In this document: positions 57,116 to 64,000 of the stretch, piece by piece | Position numbering within the stretch: the first letter of the stretch is position 1 | Layout: every line of letters starts with the position of its first letter | Origin: Psychrobacillus psychrotolerans | GTDB taxonomy: Bacteria > Bacillota > Bacilli > Bacillales_A > Planococcaceae | Direction of reading: 5' to 3' | NCBI RefSeq assembly: GCF_900115805.1 | Contig: NZ_FOXU01000005.1 | Coordinates: 186,001 to 250,000, forward strand | DNA: 64,000 nt | Position numbers and translations under genes: made by a program | The notes under the pieces: generated by a model | Told to the model about the DNA's origin: nothing | What the model saw: only the letters and a program-made list of their open reading frames with translations | Databases searched by the model: none

Positions 57116-58607
57116 AGAAAAGTTTACTCTACATCCTATTTCAGCGGTTATTAACTTTGTAAAAGTATTAAAAGAAATGATTATTCCATTAGTCGTAGTT
57201 ATTGCCGTTAATGGATTTGGGGGAGGCTCTGGTAGTTGGACCTCCTATATTATCTATATTATTTATGCCGTACTATTAATCGCAATGTTAGTTAGTGGCA
57301 TCATTGAATGGAAAAGGTTTCGTTATTGGTTTGAAGAAGAAGAGCTTCGCATCGAATATGGTCTCTTCGTAAAGAAAAAAAGGTATATCCCATTTGAACG
57401 AATCCAAAGTTTAAATTATACAGAGGGCATATTTCATCGACCATTTGGTTTAATAAAGGTGAAAGTAGAAACAGCTGGCGGGGGTGCGACAAAAGAAGCG
57501 GATGCTGAATTGACCGCAATTACCAAAGAAGCAGCGGAGCAAATTAAAAAAGAGATGAATCTAGCTAAACATAAAGAATCAACTATATCTGATGGAGATC
57601 TTCAACAAGAAGAGCTAGCGAAAGAGCAAAGGAAGCCCTTGTTTCGTATGTCTCGAAAAGATTTATTCATTCTTGCTAGTACATCAGGCGGGGTAGGTGT
57701 ATTTTTCTCAGGGTTAGCAGTGTTCGTTTCGCAATTCTCGGAATTGATCCCATACGAAACAATTTATAATGAGATTATTATGTTTATCCGTTTTGGAGCT
57801 CTACTAATTGCATTATTGGTATTCTTTGCGCTGCTAGTAGCATGGATTGTATCAGTAGCTATTACTTTTATAAATTACTATGAGTTTACTATTTGGGTTG
57901 AAGATCAGGAGATTATTATTACTAGGGGATTATTAGAAAAGAAAAAAATAACTATTCCTTTATCTCGCATTCAGGCAGTACGTATAGTGGAAAATCCTTT
58001 AAGGCAGCTTACGGGACATGCGACCGTCATCGTGGATAGTGCGGGGGGATCACTAGCAGAGAAGGATGAGAAAATTAGGTTAATCCCTCTCATTAAAAAG
58101 GATAAAATAAACCCGATTCTCGTTCAAATTTTCCCTAACTATGAATTTGAAGCTAACTTTACAAGAGTTCCGAAGCGGTCGAGAAAGTTTTTCTATCGTT
58201 TAGATTTTTTATGGATGATTCCAGTTGCAACATGTGTAAGTTATTTCTTCTTTCCATTTGGACTATTATCCTTCTTACTATTTCCACTGAGTTTCCTATG
58301 GGGAGCATGGCAGCATAAGACGGCTGGATATTGGATGGATGAAAAGCAACTTGTTGTGCAATATCGTCTATTTAGTAGAGTATCTATTTGGATGGAAAAG
58401 AAACGTATTCAAGCAATGACAGCTCGCACTACGTATTTTCAAAAAAAAGCCAATGTATCTTCTATTATGACTACTATTAAGTCAGGCGTGTCTGGATCAT
58501 CAACTACTATTCCTCATATTGAAAAAGCTGATGCAGAGAGCTTAATGAAATGGTATGAACCTACTAGGATAGAGCCTATAGATAGAGAGAAGGAACAGCC
58601 TTTGTAA
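57105..58607 (+). CDS. ydbT: Bacterial PH-domain membrane protein YdbT
   Basis: A 500-residue membrane protein with three bPH2 modules, each preceded by paired helices: RFRYWFEEEELRIEYGLFVKKKRYIPFERIQSLNYTEG, then YYEFTIWVEDQEIIITRGLLEKKKITIPLSRIQAVRI, and a C-terminal YWMDEKQLVVQYRLFSRVSIWMEKKRIQAM. A charged linker (about residues 150-185) separates the first two. ATG 57105 (or 57108) overlaps ydbS, indicating a joint complex. Function as for ydbS. Confidence 0.9.
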   Translation: MMSKEKFTLHPISAVINFVKVLKEMIIPLVVVIAVNGFGGGSGSWTSYIIYIIYAVLLIAMLVSGIIEWKRFRYWFEEEELRIEYGLFVKKKRYIPFERIQSLNYTEGIFHRPFGLIKVKVETAGGGATKEADAELTAITKEAAEQIKKEMNLAKHKESTISDGDLQQEELAKEQRKPLFRMSRKDLFILASTSGGVGVFFSGLAVFVSQFSELIPYETIYNEIIMFIRFGALLIALLVFFALLVAWIVSVAITFINYYEFTIWVEDQEIIITRGLLEKKKITIPLSRIQAVRIVENPLRQLTGHATVIVDSAGGSLAEKDEKIRLIPLIKKDKINPILVQIFPNYEFEANFTRVPKRSRKFFYRLDFLWMIPVATCVSYFFFPFGLLSFLLFPLSFLWGAWQHKTAGYWMDEKQLVVQYRLFSRVSIWMEKKRIQAMTARTTYFQKKANVSSIMTTIKSGVSGSSTTIPHIEKADAESLMKWYEPTRIEPIDREKEQPL

Positions 58608-58654
58608 GGGCTGTTCTTTTTTTATGAAGTGTGAGCCCAGGAATAAGATTAATG

Positions 58655-58754
58655 AAAAAAGAGAGACTGATTGCGACGACAGTCACAATCAGTCTCTCAA
58701 AAAATTAACGGTTAATAAAATAGCTGTAAATCTGTCCGAAGCACTTCGGAAACG
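58655..58754 (-). repeat. Structured convergent-gap repeat, copy 4
   Basis: Hairpin GAGAGACTGATTGCGAC (58661-58677) with GTCACAATCAGTCTCTC (58682-58698; one mismatch) and conserved flank CGGTTAATAAAATAGC...TCTGTCCGAAGCACTTCGG. On the minus strand the stem is followed by T6, placing a terminator after the rhomboid gene. Confidence 0.7.
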
Positions 58755-58774
58755 ATAGAATCTGATTTTAATCC

Positions 58775-59401
58775 TTAAACAGATTTAAGCTTACGCTGTC
58801 TTTTCTTCCAAGCAGCTATTCGCTTCGGATGGAAGTAAACCATTCCTAGTGCAAAACCAGTTATCAGCCCAGCTATGTGAGCAGTAACATTAATCTTCGG
58901 TTGCAGGAATGTCATAATTACTCCAATTACAATAATCGGAATAATAATTTGTTTTAGCTGTGGCATGAAATTTCTCGTATAATAAACCAAAGCCCCAAAA
59001 GCACCGAATATCCCGTAAATAGCACCACTTGCCCCAACACTTGTATAATTCCAATCGTGTATTAGGTAGGTAGCGACATTACCAACTAATCCTGCTAGCA
59101 TATAAATAGTTAGGAAACGAGCCTTACCAGCTAGTTGCTCCAACTCTGGCCCAAATATGTACAACGAGAACATATTGAATAATAAGTGAGCAAAGTTTGC
59201 ATGCAAGAATATCGGAGTTATCAAACGCCAATATTCACCTTCACTAATTAATAAGTTAAAGTGAACACCGTAATTAAATAATTGCGATCCAAATATAGGG
59301 ACTAAAGTTAACAAATGAATAACAATATTCAATGCAAGCAAAGAAGAAACAACTGGATATAGTTTTATGTATTGTTTAAAATTTTCTGTTCTACTAAACA
59401 T
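58775..59401 (-). CDS. ydcA: Rhomboid family intramembrane serine protease
   Basis: A 208-residue six-helix rhomboid: HANFAHLLFNMFSLYIFGPELE (conserved His/Asn region), catalytic Ser in GASGAIYGIFGA and His in TAHIAGLITGFALG, ending in a basic cytoplasmic tail. It cleaves transmembrane segments of other proteins; substrates unknown. The position between ydbT and acpS on the opposite strand equals B. subtilis ydcA. ATG 59401 follows GAGGTGA. Confidence 0.92.
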   Translation of the reverse strand: MFSRTENFKQYIKLYPVVSSLLALNIVIHLLTLVPIFGSQLFNYGVHFNLLISEGEYWRLITPIFLHANFAHLLFNMFSLYIFGPELEQLAGKARFLTIYMLAGLVGNVATYLIHDWNYTSVGASGAIYGIFGAFGALVYYTRNFMPQLKQIIIPIIVIGVIMTFLQPKINVTAHIAGLITGFALGMVYFHPKRIAAWKKRQRKLKSV

Positions 59402-59469
59402 TATTTCACCTCAATTTATCTACTATTAGTATATCCTGTAAGGAGGATATTTGGAAAGGAGAAACATTC

Positions 59470-59823
59470 ATGATTACTGGAATAGGATTAGATATAACTG
59501 AAATAGAAAGAATCCAATCCATTTCTGCTAAAACACGTAAATTTGAAGAGCGGGTACTTTCCGAAAAAGAAAGAGTTCAATTAAATGAGTTATCCGGGAC
59601 AAGACGAATCGAATACTTAGCAGGGAGATTTGCAGCCAAAGAAGCATTTTCTAAAGCTCGAGGAACTGGAATAGGGAAAGATTGTAGTTTTCAAGATATT
59701 GAAATTTTAAAAGAACCTTCAGGTAAGCCTGTTTTATATTTTAAAGGAATAGAAGTTAATGGATTTGTATCTATAACCCATACAAAAGTTTATGTGGCTG
59801 CTCAAGTAATTCTACAATCATAA
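59470..59823 (+). CDS. acpS: Holo-[acyl-carrier-protein] synthase
   Basis: A 117-residue phosphopantetheinyl transferase that activates acyl carrier protein using coenzyme A. Visible: GIGLDITEIERI with the Mg-binding Asp, LSEKERVQ and GRFAAKEAFSKARGTGIG with the catalytic Glu/Lys, and closing VSITHTKVYVAAQV. Normal length. ATG 59470 follows AAAGGAG. Same order as in B. subtilis. Confidence 0.96.
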   Translation: MITGIGLDITEIERIQSISAKTRKFEERVLSEKERVQLNELSGTRRIEYLAGRFAAKEAFSKARGTGIGKDCSFQDIEILKEPSGKPVLYFKGIEVNGFVSITHTKVYVAAQVILQS

Positions 59824-59881
59824 CCGGTCGTCCATCTACATACAATGAATGAACGCAGTGATAATAGAAAGGATGGACTGA

Positions 59882-60907
59882 TTGAAGAGCCGCGTGGCTA
59901 AACTATTTTTTTTAATTGTAACAATCTTAGTACTTTCCGCATGTGGAGCCGATTCGAAAGAAGATGTTGTGAAAAAACTTAGTAACAAGTGGGTGGATGC
60001 AAAGGGGTATGTGCTCGAAGCAGAGATGAGCATCATGACTGGGGAAGAACCAAGAGTATATGGTGTGGAAGTTTGGCACACTAAACCAGATTTTTACCGA
60101 GTACAGGTATCGGATACAAATGCAGAGAATACCCAAATGATCATCCGTAACACAGAAGGTGTATTTGTCGTAACACCAGCGCTGAACAAAACGTATAAGT
60201 TCCAAAGTAAATGGCCAACTGAAAATAGCCAAGCATATTTAATCGGTTCACTAGCCAACGACATAAAAAAAGACAAAACGGCAACCTTCAAAGAAGAAGG
60301 TGACAAATATGTCTTTGAAACAAAAACTAGTAACAACCATAAAACTATGCTGCCAACTCAAAAGATTTACATCAATAAAAAGACATTACTACCAACAGAT
60401 GTTTCTATCATGAATGAGAACAAAGAAGAGCAAATTCATATTACATTTAAAAAAGTATCGCTAGGAAAAACACATGCAGCAGCAGAATATAAAATAGAGC
60501 AAACGCCTACAGGTAAAGCTGAAGGCACGGAAGAAACCGTAGAGACATCGGCAGAGATTGATAATGCTGAAATGGAAACTTATTATCCAATGTTAAAATG
60601 GGATCAAGTGCACAATATTGACGAAAAAGTGGTGGAAGTCGACGGAGAAAAAAGAGTTATTTTAACATATAGTGGAGACAAAGAGTTTACGATAATTCAA
60701 CATCGAAGCGAACCGGGGGACTCCTCTATTATTCCTGTATTCTCACCTGGAGATCCGGTTGATCTAGGAGTTGCAATTGGTGCAATTACTGACCAGTCTC
60801 TTTCTTGGGAGCAAGATGGTATGTCATTCTTTATTGCATCCTCTACATTGACGAAAGAAGAAATGATTGAAGTTGCTGCATCTATGACAACTAGTGGTTT
60901 AAAGTAA
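59882..60907 (+). CDS. ydcC: LolA-fold lipoprotein YdcC
   Basis: A 341-residue exported lipoprotein: signal AKLFFLIVTILVLSACGAD with lipobox LSAC (Cys about residue 20), then a LolA-like beta fold (YVLEAEMSIMTGEEPRVYGVEVWHTKPDFYRVQV; QKIYINKKTLLPTDVSIMNENKEEQIHITF). B. subtilis YdcC is a sporulation-related lipoprotein of this fold; the exact role is unclear. The start is TTG 59882 after AGAAAGGATGG. It precedes alr as in B. subtilis. Confidence 0.9.
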   Translation: MKSRVAKLFFLIVTILVLSACGADSKEDVVKKLSNKWVDAKGYVLEAEMSIMTGEEPRVYGVEVWHTKPDFYRVQVSDTNAENTQMIIRNTEGVFVVTPALNKTYKFQSKWPTENSQAYLIGSLANDIKKDKTATFKEEGDKYVFETKTSNNHKTMLPTQKIYINKKTLLPTDVSIMNENKEEQIHITFKKVSLGKTHAAAEYKIEQTPTGKAEGTEETVETSAEIDNAEMETYYPMLKWDQVHNIDEKVVEVDGEKRVILTYSGDKEFTIIQHRSEPGDSSIIPVFSPGDPVDLGVAIGAITDQSLSWEQDGMSFFIASSTLTKEEMIEVAASMTTSGLK

Positions 60908-60913
60908 TTAGGG

Positions 60914-60943
60914 TTGACTACTTCAGTACACTAGTAGGATAAT
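60914..60943 (+). promoter_or_regulatory. alr promoter
   Basis: TTGACT (60914-60919), 18-base spacer, GATAAT (60938-60943), about 30 bases before the alr ATG. Confidence 0.5.
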
Positions 60944-60973
60944 CGGTTTAAACTGATTAAAAGAGGGAACTAT

Positions 60974-62080
60974 ATGTCTCAAAAGCTATACCGACCTACA
61001 TTCATCAAAGTAAACTTACAAGCTATACAAAATAATATTAAACGGCTCATGGAAATACTTCCAGAACATACTGCCGTGATTGCTGTAGTTAAAGCGAATG
61101 GCTACGGTCATGGAGATATTGAAGTTGCGCAAGCAGCATTAAAAGCAGGAGCCAATCTTTTGGCGGTTGCCACGCCAGAAGAAGCATTACATTTAAGGGA
61201 AGCGGGTATTGAAGCGGAAATACTTCTGATAGGTACATCTCCGCTCTCTTTTTTAGAGGAAGCTTCAAAACAAAACATTACACTTACAGCATATTCATAT
61301 GAGTGGTTACTTGCTACTAAGGATCTTCAAATTCCTTTAAAGCTTCATATAAAAATCGATAGTGGAATGGGTAGAATTGGTTTTACAGAAGTGACAGAGC
61401 TACAGCAGGCACTTGCCTTTATCAGCAAAAGAGATTGGTTGCAAATTACGGGCGTTTTTACTCATTTTGCAACTGCTGATGAAGAGGAGCAAACACTATT
61501 CCGAAAACAAGTTTCCAGATTCGAACAATTATTAAATGTATTTGAGCAAAGACCCGCAATGGTTCATACTTCTAATAGTGCAGCGGCTTTACTATACCCT
61601 GACCAACACTGGAATGCGGTGCGTTTTGGTATATCTATGTATGGAATAGCGCCGTCTTCTTGGGTTAATGGAGAACTTCCGTTTCCCTTAGAAAAAGCTC
61701 TTTCGTTACACACTGAGGTTGCACATGTTAAAAAGGTAACGAAGGGTTCTACCATTGGTTACGGAGCTACATATGTAGCTCCAACAAATGAGTGGATTGC
61801 AACAATTCCGATTGGTTATGCAGATGGGCTTTTAAGGAAACTTCATAACCAGTCTGTTTTGATAAAAGGTAAAAAGATGCCAATCGTCGGGAAAATTTGT
61901 ATGGATCAATGCATGATTCGTCTCGATGAAAAAATAGAGGTTGGCGAAAAAGTTACATTACTAGGTTTACAGGAAAATGAAGAGATTCTAATAGAAGAAT
62001 GGGCGGAAGCATTGGAAACTATCCCTTATGAAGTTTGTTGCACTTTCTCTAACAGAATCCCTAGAATATATAGCAAGTAG
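60974..62080 (+). CDS. alr: Alanine racemase
   Basis: A 368-residue PLP enzyme interconverting L- and D-alanine for wall synthesis. Visible: PLP lysine in AVVKANGYGHG, the domain residues HIKIDSGMGRIGF, VHTSNSAAAL, RFGISMYGI and the catalytic Tyr region in the C-terminal domain GSTIGYGATYVAP, followed by CMDQCMIRLD. Feeds D-Ala to Ddl, which is encoded 9 kb upstream. ATG 60974 follows AGAGGGAA. Confidence 0.96.
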   Translation: MSQKLYRPTFIKVNLQAIQNNIKRLMEILPEHTAVIAVVKANGYGHGDIEVAQAALKAGANLLAVATPEEALHLREAGIEAEILLIGTSPLSFLEEASKQNITLTAYSYEWLLATKDLQIPLKLHIKIDSGMGRIGFTEVTELQQALAFISKRDWLQITGVFTHFATADEEEQTLFRKQVSRFEQLLNVFEQRPAMVHTSNSAAALLYPDQHWNAVRFGISMYGIAPSSWVNGELPFPLEKALSLHTEVAHVKKVTKGSTIGYGATYVAPTNEWIATIPIGYADGLLRKLHNQSVLIKGKKMPIVGKICMDQCMIRLDEKIEVGEKVTLLGLQENEEILIEEWAEALETIPYEVCCTFSNRIPRIYSK

Positions 62081-62213
62081 ATTTTCGACAAAACTTAAAG
62101 TTATATGCATAAATTGTCTAACCATTTCTCTTAATGTCTTTTATTTAAGCTATAGAAATGGTAAGATGAAGTATATTGTCATATAGGGAAATGTTTTGTC
62201 GGAGGTGTTTGCT

Positions 62214-62495
62214 GTGGTAAGTGATAAAAAGAAAAAGGAAGCGATCATTCAGCTTCCAAATCAATTGGTTAATGAAGGAGTAAAAACCGTAAAACAATCA
62301 TTAACTGGCGTAGAAAGTTTCGTTCGTGTCCAAGCAAATGAATATGTAAAAAATGGTCAGGCAAATCTTATAAGAGAAGCGATGAAGAAAGGCTATGTTG
62401 AGATGTCTCATATAAATCTATCCATTTGCACGGAGTGTTTACATGCAGAGTATGAAGCTCAACATACGACAGAGCGACTCGTAAGTGGAGGATGA
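62214..62495 (+). CDS. ndoAI: Antitoxin EndoAI (MazE-type)
   Basis: A 93-residue antitoxin, the same length as B. subtilis EndoAI. The N-terminal ribbon-helix-helix region is diverged ([16 protein letters not shown] in place of the usual KISLPENL), while the C-terminal toxin-binding part is well conserved ([21 protein letters not shown]...[10 protein letters not shown]). It neutralises the EndoA RNase. GTG 62214 is chosen because GGAGGTG lies 6 bases upstream. Directly upstream of ndoA. Confidence 0.9.
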   Translation: MVSDKKKKEAIIQLPNQLVNEGVKTVKQSLTGVESFVRVQANEYVKNGQANLIREAMKKGYVEMSHINLSICTECLHAEYEAQHTTERLVSGG

Positions 62496-62499
62496 AAAT

Positions 62500-62850
62500 T
62501 TGATCGTAAAACGTGGAGACGTTTTTTTTGCGGATTTATCACCAGTAATCGGGTCTGAGCAAGGTGGAACCAGACCCGTTTTGGTGATACAAAATGATAT
62601 CGGTAATAGATTCAGTCCAACTGTCATCGTGGCAGCTATCACAGCTCAAATTCAAAAGGCAAAGTTACCAACACATGTAGAAATAAATGCAAAAGAATAT
62701 GATTTTGAACGAGATTCCGTTATTTTGTTGGAGCAGTTAAGAACAATTGATAAATCCAGACTTACGGATAAAATCACCCACCTAGATGAAGATGTGATGG
62801 AAGACGTAGATCATGCATTAGGGATTAGCTTAGGGATTGTTAAATTTTAA
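62500..62850 (+). CDS. ndoA: mRNA interferase EndoA (MazF-type toxin)
   Basis: A 116-residue endoribonuclease nearly identical in pattern to B. subtilis Endo[51 protein letters not shown] and [16 protein letters not shown] (shortened). It cuts mRNA at UACAU-type sites when free of antitoxin. The start is TTG 62500 with GTGGAGG upstream, 4 bases after the antitoxin stop. Followed by a terminator; rsbRA then starts its own unit. Confidence 0.95.
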   Translation: MIVKRGDVFFADLSPVIGSEQGGTRPVLVIQNDIGNRFSPTVIVAAITAQIQKAKLPTHVEINAKEYDFERDSVILLEQLRTIDKSRLTDKITHLDEDVMEDVDHALGISLGIVKF

Positions 62851-62859
62851 TACATAGTA

Positions 62860-62901
62860 AAAACACAATGTGGAACCGACAAAAACACATTGTGTTTTTT
62901 A
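62860..62901 (+). terminator. ndoA terminator
   Basis: Stem AAAACACAATGTG / CACATTGTGTTTT (62860-62872, 62886-62898) and T-run. Confidence 0.88.
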
Positions 62902-63090
62902 ATAGGAATTTTTTTAACAAAGTTAGAGTTGAAGGTAAAACTAATTCACTTTACTTGGTTTGCAAAATACTATATTACAGGGTAGTATCACTAATCAGGT
63001 AATACATGGACAAGTGTAAAAGATGTAATGTTAGATGAAATTCTGTACAATATAATTACTAATATTCAACGAGGAGATGTATGTAAAACA

Positions 63091-63918
63091 ATGAATAGCA
63101 GAATTGCTTCGTATATTCACGATAATATTGATGAAATTTTAGAAAAGTGGAGAATAAAGATGGAGGAAGAGAAGGATGATCGTTTCTTCCAGATTATGTC
63201 TAATAGAATAGTGGATAATACAGTTCGTGAATTCGGAGAGTTAATGATTTCAAGTCTAACGGAAGACCACGATACATATACGGCCAAGTTAAATGATTTT
63301 TCCGTTCAAATTGTACATTATGGATGGTCAATCTCTTTTGTTTTAAAAGCCTTAACCAACTTCACAGAAATTATCTATGAAAAAATGGACGATGTAGAGA
63401 ACTTAGATGAAGGTAATTTCCAATCATATAGAGAAATATTAAATAATTGGATTATTCCTTTGAATCACAGCATTGTAGATGCCTATTCGGTAGTGTGGGA
63501 AAAAACGGTGAGTCTACAAAAGATTGCTCTACAAGAACTGTCTGCTTCCTTAATACCTGTCTTCGAAAAAATTTCCGTAATGCCTTTAGTAGGTACAATT
63601 GATACGGAACGAGCAAAGCTAATAATGGAAAATCTTCTACAGGGAGTTGTAAAGCATCGTGCAGAAGTTGTGTTGCTAGACATTACAGGCGTCCCAGTAG
63701 TAGATACGATGGTTGCGCATCATATTATTCAAGCAGCAGATGCCGTCCGATTAGTCGGAGCTAAATGTATGCTAGTCGGAATCCGTCCGGAAATTGCGCA
63801 AACTATTGTTACACTAGGTATAAACTTAAATGATTTTACAACAACAAGTACTTTACAAAAAGGCGTTGAACAAGCCCTGGCTTTAACAAATCGAGCAATA
63901 GTAGAGGTGGAAGCATAA
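63091..63918 (+). CDS. rsbRA: RsbR stressosome sensor
   Basis: A 275-residue stressosome protein: an N-terminal globin-like sensor (about residues 1-145), a linker helix [26 protein letters not shown], and a C-terminal STAS domain ([47 protein letters not shown], shortened) with the Thr phosphorylation sites ([16 protein letters not shown]). It controls release of RsbT and so sigma-B. ATG 63091 fits the aligned start MSNQTVYQFI in B. subtilis, though GGAG lies rather far upstream (15 bases). It overlaps rsbS by one base. Confidence 0.93.
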   Translation: MNSRIASYIHDNIDEILEKWRIKMEEEKDDRFFQIMSNRIVDNTVREFGELMISSLTEDHDTYTAKLNDFSVQIVHYGWSISFVLKALTNFTEIIYEKMDDVENLDEGNFQSYREILNNWIIPLNHSIVDAYSVVWEKTVSLQKIALQELSASLIPVFEKISVMPLVGTIDTERAKLIMENLLQGVVKHRAEVVLLDITGVPVVDTMVAHHIIQAADAVRLVGAKCMLVGIRPEIAQTIVTLGINLNDFTTTSTLQKGVEQALALTNRAIVEVEA

Positions 63919-64000
63919 TGATGACAAGAATACCTATTTTAAAATTGAGAGATTGTTTAATCGTTTCCATTCAGTGGGAGTTAGATGATCAAACTGCTCT
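63918..64000 (+). CDS. rsbS: RsbS stressosome protein (3' end beyond window)
   Basis: Only about 27 codons are visible: [20 protein letters not shown] then ELDDQTA. This equals the start of B. subtilis RsbS, a single STAS domain that with RsbR captures the RsbT kinase. ATG 63918 overlaps the rsbRA stop (TAATG) with AGAGGTGG upstream; ATG 63921 is an alternative. Confidence 0.93.
   Translation, partial: MMTRIPILKLRDCLIVSIQWELDDQTA

Overview
This is an AT-rich chromosomal segment from a Gram-positive, low-GC member of the Bacillales. Several things point there: AGGAGG-type ribosome binding sites, frequent TTG and GTG starts, strong stem-loop/U-tract terminators, lipobox proteins, LytR-CpsA-Psr and teichoic-acid-type wall biology, and a stretch (about 54.9-64 kb) in the same order as Bacillus subtilis cshA-ydbS-ydbT-ydcA-acpS-ydcC-alr-ndoAI-ndoA-rsbRA-rsbS. 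The style of the intergenic repeats and the accessory genes suggests a Planococcaceae/Caryophanaceae organism, possibly Psychrobacillus; this is an inference, not something the sequence proves. No rRNA, tRNA, CRISPR array, prophage or intact insertion sequence was seen.

Layout. 0-5.5 kb: the end of a Rieske/FAD oxidoreductase, then a PadR regulator with two ABC half-transporters that form a heterodimeric exporter. 5.7-7.1 kb: a DUF4288 protein and an LCP wall-polymer ligase. 7.2-8.6 kb: an HTH-TPR regulator of the RRNPP type followed by an unannotated 40-codon secreted pro-peptide whose start overlaps the regulator stop (ATGA), which is a complete candidate quorum-sensing cassette. 8.9-14.4 kb (mostly minus strand): a BmrA-like exporter, a small coiled-coil membrane protein, an M20 amidohydrolase with a membrane transporter, and YceI. 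14.6-29.3 kb: HxlR regulator, MurB, penicillin-acylase-like hydrolase, CadC/CadA metal resistance, GNATs, a ComFB-like protein, MntR, CvfB, YpuA-like, ring-cleaving dioxygenase and several small membrane proteins with sigma-B-type promoters. 29.3-37.7 kb: MFS exporter, lipid kinase, AraC regulator, YidC, a VanY-type carboxypeptidase, cardiolipin synthase and the cystine importer TcyP. 38.0-42.9 kb: a four-gene operon joining a LnrLMN-like ABC exporter to a GNAT/aminotransferase-V fusion enzyme. 43-47.8 kb: an HTH-TPR regulator divergent from an MFS exporter with paired operators, a second MFS exporter and a CBS-domain protein. 48.5-54.6 kb: RodA, a paired SMR exporter, Ddl-MurF and a carboxylesterase. 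54.9 kb to the end: the conserved cshA-to-rsb block, cut off inside rsbS.

Themes. Cell-wall construction recurs (MurB, Ddl, MurF, Alr, RodA, VanY-type peptidase, LCP ligase), as do exporters paired with their own regulators. General stress is represented by the upstream sigma-B module genes (rsbRA, rsbS), and at least four small genes carry sigma-B-like promoters. Convergent gene pairs are separated at four places by copies of one structured repeat that doubles as a terminator for the minus-strand gene.
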